Numbered from the stretch's first letter, positions 50,349 to 59,770 are shown. The stretch: 64,000 bases of DNA from Porphyromonadaceae bacterium UBA7042 (GCA_002494015.1 DLAR01000031.1:1-64000); one strand, 5' to 3'. Made by a program: numbers and translations. The notes: generated by a model not told the origin, from the sequence alone.

Positions 50349-51551
50349 ATGAGACAGATAATAACCCATTTTACCGACGATGACCTCTACAAGTTCACGA
50401 TGTGTTGCGCGGTCATCGACAACTATCCCCGCGCACAGGTAAAGTACCGTTTCACCGACCGCTCCGACACGGTTTATCCCGACGGCTTTGCCGACGAATT
50501 GCGCCGGCAGGTCGAGTCGCTCGAATCGGTAGTAATCACTGCCGAGGAGGTGGATTTCATGAAACGCCGCTGTCCCTATATCCCCTTCTGGTTCTACGAT
50601 TTTCTCCGTGGCTACCGTTACGACAGCCGCCATGTGAAGGTCGGTCAGGATGGCGAAGGGCATCTCTCGGTGGAATTTGATGGGGGATGGACTGACACGA
50701 TACTGCTCGAAGTCAAGGTTCTGGCCATTATCTCGGAACTCTATTACATCATGACAGGGCAGATGCCCAAACTCGACATGAAGATGTGCCGGGAAAGGTC
50801 GGAAATGAAAGCGCGCCGCTTGATTGATGCCGGATGCCGTTTCAGCGATTTCGGGACACGCCGCCGCGCCTCGTTTGAGGCGCAGGACACCGTAGTTGGA
50901 GCGATGGCTTCGTATTCGCGGCGCAATCCCGGCCCGGGGTGCTTTGCCGGAACGAGCAATGTGTATTTCGCGATGAAACATGACCTCACGCCAATCGGGA
51001 CGATGGCCCACGAGATTGTCTGCGCCATCGCGGGGATGTTTGGCCCTCAGATGGCCAATTATATCGCTATGCGCAATTGGTCGGCCACCTACCGCGGCGC
51101 GCTCGGAACATTTCTTTATGATACATTTGGCTGGGACATTTTCAGTCTCAATTTTTCAGAAGACTATGCCAACATGTTCAAGGGACTGCGTGTCGACAGC
51201 GGCGACAACCGGGAGCAGCTCGACAAAATCGTGGCCAAATACCGATCTCTCGGCATCGACCCGCGCAGCAAGCAAGTCGTGTTCAGCAATGCTCTCGACA
51301 CCGACAAGGCAATAGAGATACAACGGTATGCCTCGCGAGTGTGCCAACCGTCATTTGGTATCGGCACTCATTTTACTAACGACTTCGATGGTGTAAAGCC
51401 GATGAATATCGTCATCAAGCTTGTCGCTGTCAAGATAACCGAGTCGTGGACATTCTACAACGATACTTGCAAGCTCAGCGAGGACAATGGAAAGCACACA
51501 GGCGACCCGGCAGTTGTCAAGAGATTTATGGAAGCCATCCACATGAAGTGA
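50349..51551 (+). CDS. pncB: nicotinate phosphoribosyltransferase
   Basis: 400 residues. It joins nicotinate and phosphoribosyl pyrophosphate to make nicotinate mononucleotide in NAD salvage. Motifs include FTDDDLYKFTMCCAV at the start, FSDFGTRRRASFEAQ, AGTSNVYFAMKHDLTPIGTMAHE (family signature with the phosphorylated His) and VDSGDNREQLDKI (PRPP-binding region). Typical length. Follows the S41 gene after 67 bases, probably same operon. Confidence 0.95.
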   Translation: MRQIITHFTDDDLYKFTMCCAVIDNYPRAQVKYRFTDRSDTVYPDGFADELRRQVESLESVVITAEEVDFMKRRCPYIPFWFYDFLRGYRYDSRHVKVGQDGEGHLSVEFDGGWTDTILLEVKVLAIISELYYIMTGQMPKLDMKMCRERSEMKARRLIDAGCRFSDFGTRRRASFEAQDTVVGAMASYSRRNPGPGCFAGTSNVYFAMKHDLTPIGTMAHEIVCAIAGMFGPQMANYIAMRNWSATYRGALGTFLYDTFGWDIFSLNFSEDYANMFKGLRVDSGDNREQLDKIVAKYRSLGIDPRSKQVVFSNALDTDKAIEIQRYASRVCQPSFGIGTHFTNDFDGVKPMNIVIKLVAVKITESWTFYNDTCKLSEDNGKHTGDPAVVKRFMEAIHMK

Positions 51552-51971
51552 TGAGCAGTGACATCGCGGCGTTACATAGTATTTGTTGTGTTAATTTTAG
51601 TTATTTTATCTCTCTGTTTTTCTCTGTTTTCATCCTTGTTACAGATATGTAATGTTTGTTAACATGCCGTCGTGGTGACGGTGTGGCGTTGCGTGATAAT
51701 TTAACACGCAGTATTACAGCGTGTTATTGAATGAATGTTGTGTAATTGTGTTTTATAACATTGTTGCGATTTTGTAATAATTTGCTGCAAAATGTCAGTT
51801 TTAGTAAGTATTTTCATTGAAAATTGTAATTTTTGTATAAAAATATTTGGATGTTTGAAATTAAACTCATACATTTGCGACATGCTAACAATTTGAAATA
51901 TATTTTAAGTTTAAGTTATCTAATTTTTTATTGTAACACAGTTTTAATTAATGTTTCACTATTTCTAAGTT
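51552..51971. other. 420-base AT-rich region upstream of the SusC/SusD pair
   Basis: Contains a hairpin TAACACGC (51702-51709) with GCGTGTTA (51719-51726) and the SusC promoter at 51847-51877. The rest is A/T-rich without a coding frame. The leader of about 90 bases before the SusC ATG could carry regulation. Confidence 0.5.
51847..51877 (+). promoter_or_regulatory. promoter of the SusC/SusD operon
   Basis: TTG (51847-51849), 20 bases, TACATTTG (51870-51877). Full consensus match. Predicted leader about 90 bases. Confidence 0.65.
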
Positions 51972-53762
51972 ATGAAAAGATTGTTTTTTATGCTTATGAC
52001 AATTGCCGTCGCCGCGGCGACAGGTTTGTGCCTCTCGGCACAAACCCGCACGGTCAGCGGAACTGTCGTCTATGCGGGAGACAAGGAACCCCTTATAGGC
52101 GCGAGTGTTATTCCCGAGGGCGCTCATGCCTCGGGCGTTGCAACCAACATTGATGGAAAATTTACGTTGACGGTGCCCGACGGCATTACCAAGCTCAATG
52201 TATCCTACGTCGGGATGATTACCGCGCAGGTCGACATCACAGACTCACCTATGTTTATCGAACTTAAAAACGCCGACAACCAGCTCGACGAGGTCGTCGT
52301 TACTGCCTTCGGCATGAAACGTGACCGCAAGGGACTCGGCTATGCCGTGCAGGATCTTAAAGCCGAAGACTTGAACACGGCGGGAACCACGTCGCTGTCA
52401 AGCGCGCTGCAAGGCAAGCTCTCGGGTGTCGACATCCGCCCGTCGTCGGGCGCGCCGGGTGCGTCGAGCAACATCACCATCCGCGGTGTCCGCTCTTTCT
52501 CGGGCAACAACGCTCCACTCTATGTTGTCGACGGTATGCCCATCGCCTCAACCCCTGATTTTGTCAACACCGCCAATTCGATTGTGACCGGTTCCAATGT
52601 CAGCGACCGCTCCATCGACATCAACCCTGACGACATCGAGAGTATCAACGTGCTGAAAGGTCAGGCCGCTGCCGCCCTTTACGGTATCCGCGCATCCAAT
52701 GGTGTCATCGTCATCACGACCAAACGCGGCTCGGCTGACTCGTCGCGTCCCGTCATCACCATCTCGACCGACCTCAGCGCCGAGCGCATCTCGCGCAAGT
52801 TCAAGCATCAGGATGTCTATTCGCAGGGTGTCGGTGGCCGCTATAATCCCGGCGCGTCGACCACTTGGGGCCCGAAAATTTCCGAGCTGCCCAACGACCC
52901 CACCTATGGCGGTAATACCGACAATGCCTATACCCGCCAGTATGGCAAGCACGAGGGGATGTACTACAACCCCAAGCGCGCTATGGCCGGTCTTGACGGC
53001 TGGACTACCCCCGAGACATTTGACAACGTGGGCGACTTTTTCAAAACCGGATTTACCGAGAACGCCAATTTCAGCATCTCGCAGAAAAAGAAAAATGTCA
53101 ACTACTCGTTTGGCCTCTCCAACTCCTATCAGAAAGGCATCATCCCCTCGACCGGACTGACCCGCTGGGGTGCCCGCGGACTCGTTGACTGGCAGATTAA
53201 CAACCAGTGGAAGACCGGCTTCTCGGCCAATTACAGCAATACAACCATAAAGAGTGCGCCGGTTGCCAACTCCGGTATCACCAACGTCGTCTATGGCGCG
53301 CCTGCCGAGTATGACCTCAAGGGTATCCCCAGTCACGTTCCCGGTGACCCGACCACTCAGATATGCTACCGCTCGACCTCGTTCAACAATCCCTACTGGT
53401 GGGCTGACAACAACGAGTACGGGCAACGCACTCAGCGCATGTTTGGCAACGCCTATGTCGAGTACCGTCCCGCCATCAACTGGGGCGACAACTATGACCT
53501 CGTTATACGCGAGCAGATCGGTATCGACATGTATACCTCCCATTACAACGACACCTATGAGCTTGGCTCCGGCTCCGGCGGTTACCCGCAGGGGCATGTC
53601 GAGAACCGCGGCGTGACACGCAACATCTTCAACAACCTCGTGACAGCTAATTTCACTGCCCTGTTCGGCGCCAATCAGGACTGGAACCTCGGCCTCATGG
53701 TGGGTAACGAAGTTAATCAGGACAATGTCAGCGAGTGGGACTACGAGGGCGACCAGCTTTAG
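51972..53762 (+). CDS. SusC N-terminal fragment
   Basis: 596 residues as read to the TAG: signal peptide, carboxypeptidase-regulatory domain, plug and roughly the first third of the barrel. It cannot form a complete pore on its own. See the full-length pseudogene entry. Confidence 0.7.
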   Translation: MKRLFFMLMTIAVAAATGLCLSAQTRTVSGTVVYAGDKEPLIGASVIPEGAHASGVATNIDGKFTLTVPDGITKLNVSYVGMITAQVDITDSPMFIELKNADNQLDEVVVTAFGMKRDRKGLGYAVQDLKAEDLNTAGTTSLSSALQGKLSGVDIRPSSGAPGASSNITIRGVRSFSGNNAPLYVVDGMPIASTPDFVNTANSIVTGSNVSDRSIDINPDDIESINVLKGQAAAALYGIRASNGVIVITTKRGSADSSRPVITISTDLSAERISRKFKHQDVYSQGVGGRYNPGASTTWGPKISELPNDPTYGGNTDNAYTRQYGKHEGMYYNPKRAMAGLDGWTTPETFDNVGDFFKTGFTENANFSISQKKKNVNYSFGLSNSYQKGIIPSTGLTRWGARGLVDWQINNQWKTGFSANYSNTTIKSAPVANSGITNVVYGAPAEYDLKGIPSHVPGDPTTQICYRSTSFNNPYWWADNNEYGQRTQRMFGNAYVEYRPAINWGDNYDLVIREQIGIDMYTSHYNDTYELGSGSGGYPQGHVENRGVTRNIFNNLVTANFTALFGANQDWNLGLMVGNEVNQDNVSEWDYEGDQL

Positions 53763-53798
53763 TTCTACGGCCAGCCTGTAATCGGCAACTGCGTCAAC

Positions 53799-55157
53799 AT
53801 GGGCTACTGGTATCAGGCACCTGTAAAGGACCGTACCGTGGGTCTGTTCTTCAACGCCAACCTTTCATGGCGCGACATGGTGTTCTTCAGCGTTACCGGG
53901 CGTAACGACTGGGTTTCGACCATGCCACGCGACCATCGCTCGTTCTTCTATCCATCGGTTTCGGCCGCGTGGGTATTCACTGAGCTTGAGTCCCTCAAGG
54001 GGAATCCCGTGCTGTCATTCGGTAAAATCCGCGCCTCCTACGCCGAAGTGGGACAAGCCGGTTCTTACTACAAGGACTTTGCCTACACCCCATCCTACGG
54101 TGGCGGGTTCTATGGCGGCACTCCCATTTCCTATCCTCTCGGCGGCGTGACTTCCTATATACCTTATTACAAGCAGTATGATCCCGAATTGAAACCTCAG
54201 ACTACCAAAAACTATGAGTTAGGTGCCGACCTGCGCCTGTTCCATGACCGTGTGCGCCTCGATTACACCTATAGCTATCAGGATGTGAAAAATCAGATAT
54301 TCGACATACCGATGGCAGGTTCTACAGGCTATCAGGAACTCATCTCCAACGGTGGACGCATCACTACCCATACCCATGAGGTCAACCTTGCCGCCACTCT
54401 GTACACAAACAAGGATTTCACCGCCGACTTAGGAGTGAACTTCACCAAGTATGAGAGCAAGGTCAAGGAACTCGCTCCCGATGTCGACAACATCATGCTC
54501 GGCGGATTTGTTGAACCTCAGGTGCGCGCCTACGTCGGCTATTCCTATCCGGTCATCTTTGGTACCGGTTATGAACGCGACGATAACGGAAACCTCTATC
54601 TCGATGCCAACGGTCTCCCCGTGGCTACCGGTGACAGTAAGGTAATCGGCAAGTGTACGCCCGACTTCAACATGGGATTCAACCTCAGCCTCCGTTACAA
54701 GCGCGTGTCACTCTCGACCACTTGGTCATGGCAGAGCGGCGGTCAGATGTACTGCGGAACCAATCTCGTCATGAACATGTTCGGTGCAACCGAGGCAACT
54801 CTCGACCGAGACAAACCCATGACGCTGACCGGCACCAACATCAATACCGGCGAGCCTATGACAGCCGAGGTGTCGCTCGAAGACTACTGGAACGTGGTCG
54901 GCGAAATCTCCGAGGCTGCTGTATATGACACAGATTTCCTGAAAATGCGCGACTTGACGCTCACTTACCAGCTCCCCCGTATCGGAATCTTCGATATTTC
55001 GGTCTATGGCTTTGCCCGCAACGTGTTCGTATGGGCCAAAATGCCCAATCTCGACCCCGAGTCCTCAATTGGCAACAACAATTCGGGCGGCTACTTCGAG
55101 CGTTTCTCAATCCCCAATACCGCAAGCTTCGGCGGCGGTCTCAAAGTCGTTTTCTAA
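53799..55157 (+). CDS. SusC C-terminal barrel fragment
   Basis: 452 residues from the first ATG after the TAG (MGYWYQAPVKDR). All beta-barrel, ending ASFGGGLKVVF with the terminal Phe needed for outer-membrane insertion. It has no signal peptide, so it would not be exported as a separate protein. Confidence 0.65.
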   Translation: MGYWYQAPVKDRTVGLFFNANLSWRDMVFFSVTGRNDWVSTMPRDHRSFFYPSVSAAWVFTELESLKGNPVLSFGKIRASYAEVGQAGSYYKDFAYTPSYGGGFYGGTPISYPLGGVTSYIPYYKQYDPELKPQTTKNYELGADLRLFHDRVRLDYTYSYQDVKNQIFDIPMAGSTGYQELISNGGRITTHTHEVNLAATLYTNKDFTADLGVNFTKYESKVKELAPDVDNIMLGGFVEPQVRAYVGYSYPVIFGTGYERDDNGNLYLDANGLPVATGDSKVIGKCTPDFNMGFNLSLRYKRVSLSTTWSWQSGGQMYCGTNLVMNMFGATEATLDRDKPMTLTGTNINTGEPMTAEVSLEDYWNVVGEISEAAVYDTDFLKMRDLTLTYQLPRIGIFDISVYGFARNVFVWAKMPNLDPESSIGNNNSGGYFERFSIPNTASFGGGLKVVF

Positions 55158-55177
55158 CTTCTGTTTCACTTATCTAA

Positions 55178-56695
55178 ATGTATAAAAAGATGAAAAAACA
55201 TATATTTGCACTGCTGCCTGCGCTCCTCCTTGCATCGTGTGCCGAGAGTACGATGGACAGCATCAACAAGGACCTTGCCAACCCTCCCGTCGAGAGTATG
55301 AACGGCAAGCTGATGATTACCGACGCGATGACCTCTACGGCTTTCTCGGTTTCATCGGGTGATTACTCCTTCTACACAGCCGTTTTCAACGAGCAGGTGT
55401 TTGGCTGCGGCAACAATCAGTTCAAAAACGCCGAGATGCGACAGACCAACGAAACCACGGCCTCGACCACGTTTAACAACGTGTGGAACAGCACCTATGC
55501 CAACCTCCTAAACCTCAAGGCCATTATCGCCAAATGTGCCGAGGGAGGACTCAACGAGGGGCAGAAAGACCTCGAAGGCATGGCCAAGCTCCTCAGTGCC
55601 ATAAACTGGGGCATCCTGACCGACATGCACGGCGACATCCCTTGCAGCGAGGCTCTCGGCGGAGCAGGGCACAAACAGTCTAAACTCGACCCTCAGGAAA
55701 GCGTCTACGAGCACATCTTTACCCTCATCGACGAGGCTATAAGTGATTTTGACGAGGCTGCCGGAATGCGCAACGTCAGCTCTCAGGACCTCATCTACGG
55801 CGGAGATATCGCTTCGTGGTCGGCTGCGGCCCATGCCGTGAAGGCACGCTATCTGCTTCACAAGTCGGTGCGTGACCCGCAGGCTTTTTCTCAGGCCAAG
55901 GCCGAGGCAAAAGCCGCCCTTGATGCCGGGTTTGCCGGATTTGACTTCGCCGTTTACGACGGGAATGCAGCCATGAACCCTTGGGCGGCTTTCCAATACA
56001 GCCGCGACTATTGCGCCAACTCGGCCTCGCTACACGACAAGATGGCCGAGCGCGACGACCCCCGTTGCAGCGTCTATTTCGGGTTTTATGACGAGAGTGA
56101 GGGACTTGACCCCGAAGCCGAGGTGACCTACGGTGTTCCCGGCAACCTCGCCGACGCGCAGTCGACCTACACTCTCGGTGCTCCCGGGTGGCTTTCCTAC
56201 TCGATGGCGACAGGTCTTCCCGTCGGAGCGGCGGCATCCACCCACATCGTCAGCCTTGCCGAAGTCAACTTCATTCTTGCCGAGTGTCAGGCCCGCGCGG
56301 GCGAAGATTATTCAGCCGCCCTTGTCGCAGCCGTCGAGGCATCTTTTGATGACACAGCGGCATTCGGCACAATCGACGGAACCGCAGCCGATTATGTGGC
56401 ATCACTTTCTGCCCGCCTCGCTGCTGATCCGGTGGCCGAAATCATGATGCAGAAGTATATCGCGCAGACCCGTGACGAGAATGTCGAGGCTTACAACGAC
56501 CTGCGCCGCTGCAAGGCTATGGGCGAGGAATTTGTCAAGATGACCAATCCGCAGAACACTCAGGACGGTGCCAACTACCTCCCGGTGCGTCTCCCTTATG
56601 GAAACAGCGACGTTTCAGCCAACAGCTATGTGCGCGAAGCCTACGGCAACGGCCGCTACTGTCTGACCGATCCCGTTTGGATTTTCTCAAAATGA
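55178..56695 (+). CDS. SusD/RagB-type (SusD-like_2) nutrient-binding lipoprotein
   Basis: 505 residues. A lipoprotein signal peptide (ALLPALLLASCAES) precedes a helical TPR-rich SusD fold: WNSTYANLLNLKAIIAKC, INWGILTDMHGDIPCSEAL and AEVNFILAECQARAGEDY are typical of the SusD-like_2 subfamily. It caps the SusC pore on the cell surface and captures ligand. An ATG four codons downstream (55190) is an alternative start. It follows SusC by 20 bases. If SusC is truly broken, this protein may be orphaned. Strong terminator at 56735-56768. Confidence 0.88.
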   Translation: MYKKMKKHIFALLPALLLASCAESTMDSINKDLANPPVESMNGKLMITDAMTSTAFSVSSGDYSFYTAVFNEQVFGCGNNQFKNAEMRQTNETTASTTFNNVWNSTYANLLNLKAIIAKCAEGGLNEGQKDLEGMAKLLSAINWGILTDMHGDIPCSEALGGAGHKQSKLDPQESVYEHIFTLIDEAISDFDEAAGMRNVSSQDLIYGGDIASWSAAAHAVKARYLLHKSVRDPQAFSQAKAEAKAALDAGFAGFDFAVYDGNAAMNPWAAFQYSRDYCANSASLHDKMAERDDPRCSVYFGFYDESEGLDPEAEVTYGVPGNLADAQSTYTLGAPGWLSYSMATGLPVGAAASTHIVSLAEVNFILAECQARAGEDYSAALVAAVEASFDDTAAFGTIDGTAADYVASLSARLAADPVAEIMMQKYIAQTRDENVEAYNDLRRCKAMGEEFVKMTNPQNTQDGANYLPVRLPYGNSDVSANSYVREAYGNGRYCLTDPVWIFSK

Positions 56696-56734
56696 CAATC
56701 CAGTGACATACATATAAAATAGCTACTGATTGCA

Positions 56735-56768
56735 GCCGTCCCAGCAGTGATGCTCGGGCGGCTTTTTT
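56735..56768 (+). terminator. rho-independent terminator of the SusC/SusD operon
   Basis: GCCGTCC (56735-56741) pairs with GGGCGGC (56756-56762), inner AGCA/TGCT stem, followed by six T (56763-56768). Confidence 0.85.
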
Positions 56769-56780
56769 CTAATTAGACCA

Positions 56781-56800
56781 ATTAGTCTAATTAGACTAAT
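56781..56800. repeat. perfect 20-base palindrome
   Basis: Bases 56781-56800 are a perfect palindrome made of TTAGTCTAA and TTAGACTAA halves. A further ATTAGACCA unit precedes it (56772-56780). It lies between the SusD terminator and the amidase gene. Could be an operator. Confidence 0.8.
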
Positions 56801-56885
56801 CGGAAAAAGCGACATTATCGCATTACTCCATCCCTTTCCCGGCCTTAACTTTGCACTGTCGTTAAATCCAAATGTCTGTTACACT

Positions 56886-57293
56886 ATGAAAGTTACAAAA
56901 CTGATTGTTCACTGTACCGCTACCCCCGAGGGGCGCGATGTCTCTGTTTCTGAAATCGATGCGTGGCACCGTGCCCGCGGATTCCGCTGTATCGGTTATC
57001 ACTATGTTGTTATGCTTGACGGAACTGTAGTCCGTGGCCGTGACGAAAGCCTTATGGGTGCGCACTGCAAGGGTCAGAACTCATGCAGCTTGGGAATAGC
57101 ATACGTCGGCGGGGTCAAAGCCGACGGCAAGACACCCGCCGACACGCGGACCGCTGCCCAGCGCAGGGCAATGATGACCCTGTTGCGGCAGTTGCGTCAG
57201 CGTTACCCGTCGGCCACCATCCACGGCCACCGCGAGTTTGCCGCCAAGCAATGCCCCTGTTTTGATGCACGAGCCGAATATGCCGCCCTGTAA
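56886..57293 (+). CDS. T7-lysozyme-like N-acetylmuramoyl-L-alanine amidase
   Basis: 135 residues, amidase_2 fold without a signal peptide. The active-site set of T7 lysozyme is conserved with the same spacing: His9 (LIVHCTAT), Tyr38, His115 (IHGHREF), Lys121 and Cys123 (AAKQCPC). It cleaves the bond between muramic acid and the stem peptide. Small, signal-less, single-domain forms are typical of phage endolysins and of domesticated Bacteroidales copies. No other phage genes are adjacent. The stop lies beside a hairpin. Confidence 0.88.
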   Translation: MKVTKLIVHCTATPEGRDVSVSEIDAWHRARGFRCIGYHYVVMLDGTVVRGRDESLMGAHCKGQNSCSLGIAYVGGVKADGKTPADTRTAAQRRAMMTLLRQLRQRYPSATIHGHREFAAKQCPCFDARAEYAAL

Positions 57294-57295
57294 AC

Positions 57296-57339
57296 AACAA
57301 AAGCATGGCCGCCCGCGACAGGACAGCCATGCCTTTGTT
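57296..57339 (+). terminator. terminator hairpin after the amidase gene
   Basis: AACAAAAGCATGGC (57296-57309) pairs with GCCATGCCTTTGTT (57326-57339), one mismatch, three bases past the stop codon. Confidence 0.65.
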
Positions 57340-57385
57340 TCCGAAATCGGTTATTCGTTATCTGGAATCTGTTATTTGCTCTCTG

Positions 57386-57928
57386 TTAAAAGTGGACATA
57401 GAAACCAAACATCAGATTGTTGGTGTTGAGGTCAAGACCCCAGTTCTCGGGCGCGCCGTTGTCTTTTGCCGCATGGTTGCCACCCTGATAGCCGAGGAAT
57501 CCGACATGGGCCACGAGGCTGAATTTGTCACTGAGGTCAAACGATACGCCGGGACGGAATCCGATGCCGTATTCCACAGCCGTGCTGCCGTGGGCGCTGC
57601 CTATGCCGAGGTCGACACCGCCGTCGACAAAGAGGTGTACACGCTCTGAGTTGAAATAGGTATAACGCGCATAGGGACTAACCTTGAAGACGGTTTTTTC
57701 TTCTCCGCCCGATTTGCGGTAAGAAACGCCCAGCACTGTGCCGATAGCGAAATTGTCGGTCAGATTATAACCGATTTCAGGCAGGACCGTCACCTGTGTA
57801 CTCTTTACGCCGCTTGCCGACTCGGTCGTGCGGCCAAATGTCACCTGACCGCCGCCATACCATTTCTCTTGGGCCGTTGCCCCAAGCGTCATGATTGCCA
57901 TGACTGCCATAATTAGAAATTTCTTCAT
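57386..57928 (-). CDS. outer-membrane beta-barrel protein
   Basis: 180 residues. Signal peptide 1-19 (IMTLGATAQ), then alternating strands (WYGGGQVTFGR, VTVLPEIGYNLTDNFAIGTVLGVSY, HLFVDGGVDLGIG) and a C-terminal Phe (MFGFYVHF). An eight-stranded barrel of the outer-membrane protein W/OmpX-like sort. A single-gene unit between the amidase and the HD gene. Ligand unknown. Confidence 0.75.
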   Translation of the reverse strand: MKKFLIMAVMAIMTLGATAQEKWYGGGQVTFGRTTESASGVKSTQVTVLPEIGYNLTDNFAIGTVLGVSYRKSGGEEKTVFKVSPYARYTYFNSERVHLFVDGGVDLGIGSAHGSTAVEYGIGFRPGVSFDLSDKFSLVAHVGFLGYQGGNHAAKDNGAPENWGLDLNTNNLMFGFYVHF

Positions 57929-58014
57929 AATAATATTGATTATTTAGATGAAACATGAGTGTGCACACGATAGGTCATAATGCAGACTCGTTTTTCCTTT
58001 AAAACAATTAATGG

Positions 58015-58578
58015 TCAATAAAGTTGCATCCCGTCAGCGGGGCCGGTACCCGGTTCAAATTCCCGGTGCATGTTTTCAAATCTTTCGGCCGAGCCTTCCC
58101 CGAAACGAGCCATGTCACGGCGCACCCGCTCAAGCGTTTTCTCCTCCATCTTCCCGCTTTTTGAGAAAAACTTGTCAGCATAGCATATCAGCCGTTCAAG
58201 CCGGGTCATGGGCAGATAGTCGCCCGGAGGCATCGGCAGTCCTTGCGTCTCGATGTCCTCGCGTGTGATTCCGGCCCCGGTATGCCTTTCCGCCACCCGG
58301 GCAATAGCTTCGGGAAAACCCTCGCGCCGCAGCAGTTCTGCGCCAAGCACCCCGTGCATCAGGTAGTGTGCCTTGCCGTGACAGTCGATTCCCGGCGCAT
58401 CGGTCAAGAATATGCCTATGTCGTGGAGCATCGCGGCGGTTTCAACCTCGTCGCGGTCAAGGTCGAGATGACAGCTGTCAGCAATGGCGAGAGCCTTGTC
58501 GGCCACCTGCCGGCAGTGCTTTAAGTAAATATCCCGCCGGAGAGATCCGGCGGGATAATATCGGTCAATGATTTCCAT
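58015..58578 (-). CDS. HD domain phosphohydrolase
   Basis: About 187 residues from the ATG at 58578, 22 bases after the ilvE stop. A longer reading would overlap ilvE heavily with low-complexity sequence. The HD signature is LKHCRQVADKALAIA, MLHDIGIFL (His-Asp pair) and later YLMHGVLGAELLR and ERHTGAGI, which supply further metal ligands. Such proteins hydrolyse nucleotides or related phosphates. The substrate is not readable. Probably co-transcribed with ilvE. Confidence 0.85.
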   Translation of the reverse strand: MEIIDRYYPAGSLRRDIYLKHCRQVADKALAIADSCHLDLDRDEVETAAMLHDIGIFLTDAPGIDCHGKAHYLMHGVLGAELLRREGFPEAIARVAERHTGAGITREDIETQGLPMPPGDYLPMTRLERLICYADKFFSKSGKMEEKTLERVRRDMARFGEGSAERFENMHREFEPGTGPADGMQLY

Positions 58579-58600
58579 GTATGTGCGCGCGCAAGTCTTG

Positions 58601-59620
58601 TTACAGAACGGTGCACCAGCCGTAGACATCCTCCTCCTCGCCGTGCTGGATGGCGCGGAGCTTGGTGTAAAGGGCGGTGGTGACAGGGCCGGGTTGTCCG
58701 TCGCGGGCGATGACATATTTTTTGCCGGTGTCAATGTCGTCGATTTCGCCCACAGGCGAGGCTACCGCCGCTGTTCCGCAGGCTGCTGCCTCGGAAACTG
58801 TTTCAAGCTCGTCGACGGTGATGTGTCGTTCCTCGACCTCTATACCCATGTCACGGGCGAGCTGCATGAAACTCTTGTTGGTAATCGACGGGAGAATCGA
58901 GTCGCTTGCAGGAGTGATATATTTGCCATCCTTGATTGCAAAGAAATTGGCCGGGCCGCACTCGTCGAGATATTTCTTTTCGCGCGGGTCGAGGTAGAGT
59001 ACCGCCGAGTAGCCGAGCTCGTGGGCATGTTCTCCTGCCGAAAGGCTTGCGGCATAGTTGCCGCCACATTTCCATCGGCCGGTACCACGCGGTGCCACGC
59101 GGTCATACTCGCGCATGATGCAGATGTTGCTCGGCTTGAATCCTGTTTTGAAATATGGCCCTACGGGAGTGACGAGGATGATGAACGCATATTCTTTGCC
59201 CGGCTTCACACCGATTTGTGGCGAGATGCCCACTTCGAGCGGACGGATATAAAGCGAGGCACCACTCCCGTAAGGCGGGACGAAACGCTCATTGAGTTTC
59301 ACGACTTTCAGAACCATTTCTCGGAACAGATTCTCGGGAATCGGGGCCATCATCAGGCCGCGGGCCGAGTCGGCGATGCGGCGCGCGTTTTCTTCAAGAC
59401 GGAAAATCCTGATTTTGCCATCCTTGCCGCGGAATGCCTTCAGACCCTCAAAAATCTCCTGACCATAGTGCAGGCCGCTTGCGGCGATGTGAATATCCAT
59501 TGTCGGCGATGTGGAAACCTCGATTTCACCCCATTTGCCGTCACGGTAATAACATCTTACGTTGTAATCGGTTGGAACATACCCGAATGAGAGGTTGCCC
59601 CAGTCTAATTCATTATCCAT
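58601..59620 (-). CDS. ilvE: branched-chain amino acid aminotransferase
   Basis: About 339 residues from the ATG at 59620 (MDNELDWGNLSFGYVPTDY). Fold-type IV PLP enzyme of the longer BCAT type: GLHYGQEIFEGLKAFRG near the N-terminus, GTGRWKCGGNYAASLSAG holding the PLP-binding loop, and LDPREKKYLDECGPANFF with the acidic family motif. It makes the last step of Leu, Ile and Val synthesis in the cytosol. Longer readings run into its promoter. The promoter is at 59647-59676. Confidence 0.93.
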   Translation of the reverse strand: MDNELDWGNLSFGYVPTDYNVRCYYRDGKWGEIEVSTSPTMDIHIAASGLHYGQEIFEGLKAFRGKDGKIRIFRLEENARRIADSARGLMMAPIPENLFREMVLKVVKLNERFVPPYGSGASLYIRPLEVGISPQIGVKPGKEYAFIILVTPVGPYFKTGFKPSNICIMREYDRVAPRGTGRWKCGGNYAASLSAGEHAHELGYSAVLYLDPREKKYLDECGPANFFAIKDGKYITPASDSILPSITNKSFMQLARDMGIEVEERHITVDELETVSEAAACGTAAVASPVGEIDDIDTGKKYVIARDGQPGPVTTALYTKLRAIQHGEEEDVYGWCTVL

Positions 59621-59646
59621 GTCTGTTTCATTATGGGTTTCAGTTG

Positions 59647-59676
59647 CAAATGTAGCAATTAATTCAGCAACTACAA
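59647..59676 (-). promoter_or_regulatory. promoter of ilvE
   Basis: Minus strand TTG (59676-59674), 19 bases, TACATTTG (59654-59647), about 27 bases ahead of the ATG. Confidence 0.55.
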
Positions 59677-59770
59677 CAATTATCAAGCGTTTTTTATTCG
59701 CGGCGCCGTGAGCAAATGATTTATGATGATTTATGAAAATCGTAATACGCATAAATCGTTAAATATTCAT

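Larger units (their letters stand above)
51972..55157 (+). pseudogene. SusC-type TonB-dependent transporter split by an in-frame TAG
   Basis: Read through the TAG at 53760-53762, the frame gives one 1061-residue SusC protein of normal length. It has a signal peptide (1-24), a carboxypeptidase-regulatory domain (VSGTVVYAGDKEPLIGASV), a plug with LDEVVVTAFGMKRD and YVVDGMPIAS, and a full barrel. The stop falls after EWDYEGDQL and the frame resumes at once with FYGQPVIGNC. No frameshift or deletion is seen, so a single base change (for example from CAG, AAG or TTG) is enough. Codon use is unchanged after it, so the event is recent, or it is a sequencing error, or the stop is read through. The gene would import a glycan or peptide with its SusD partner. 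Confidence 0.8.

Noticed and set aside
52548..53597. 349-codon open frame antisense to the SusC gene
   Set aside because: Val/Gly-rich shadow typical of the complement of a SusC plug and barrel.
58568..59590. 340-codon open frame antisense to ilvE
   Set aside because: Shadow of ilvE. It has no family motif and no promoter.
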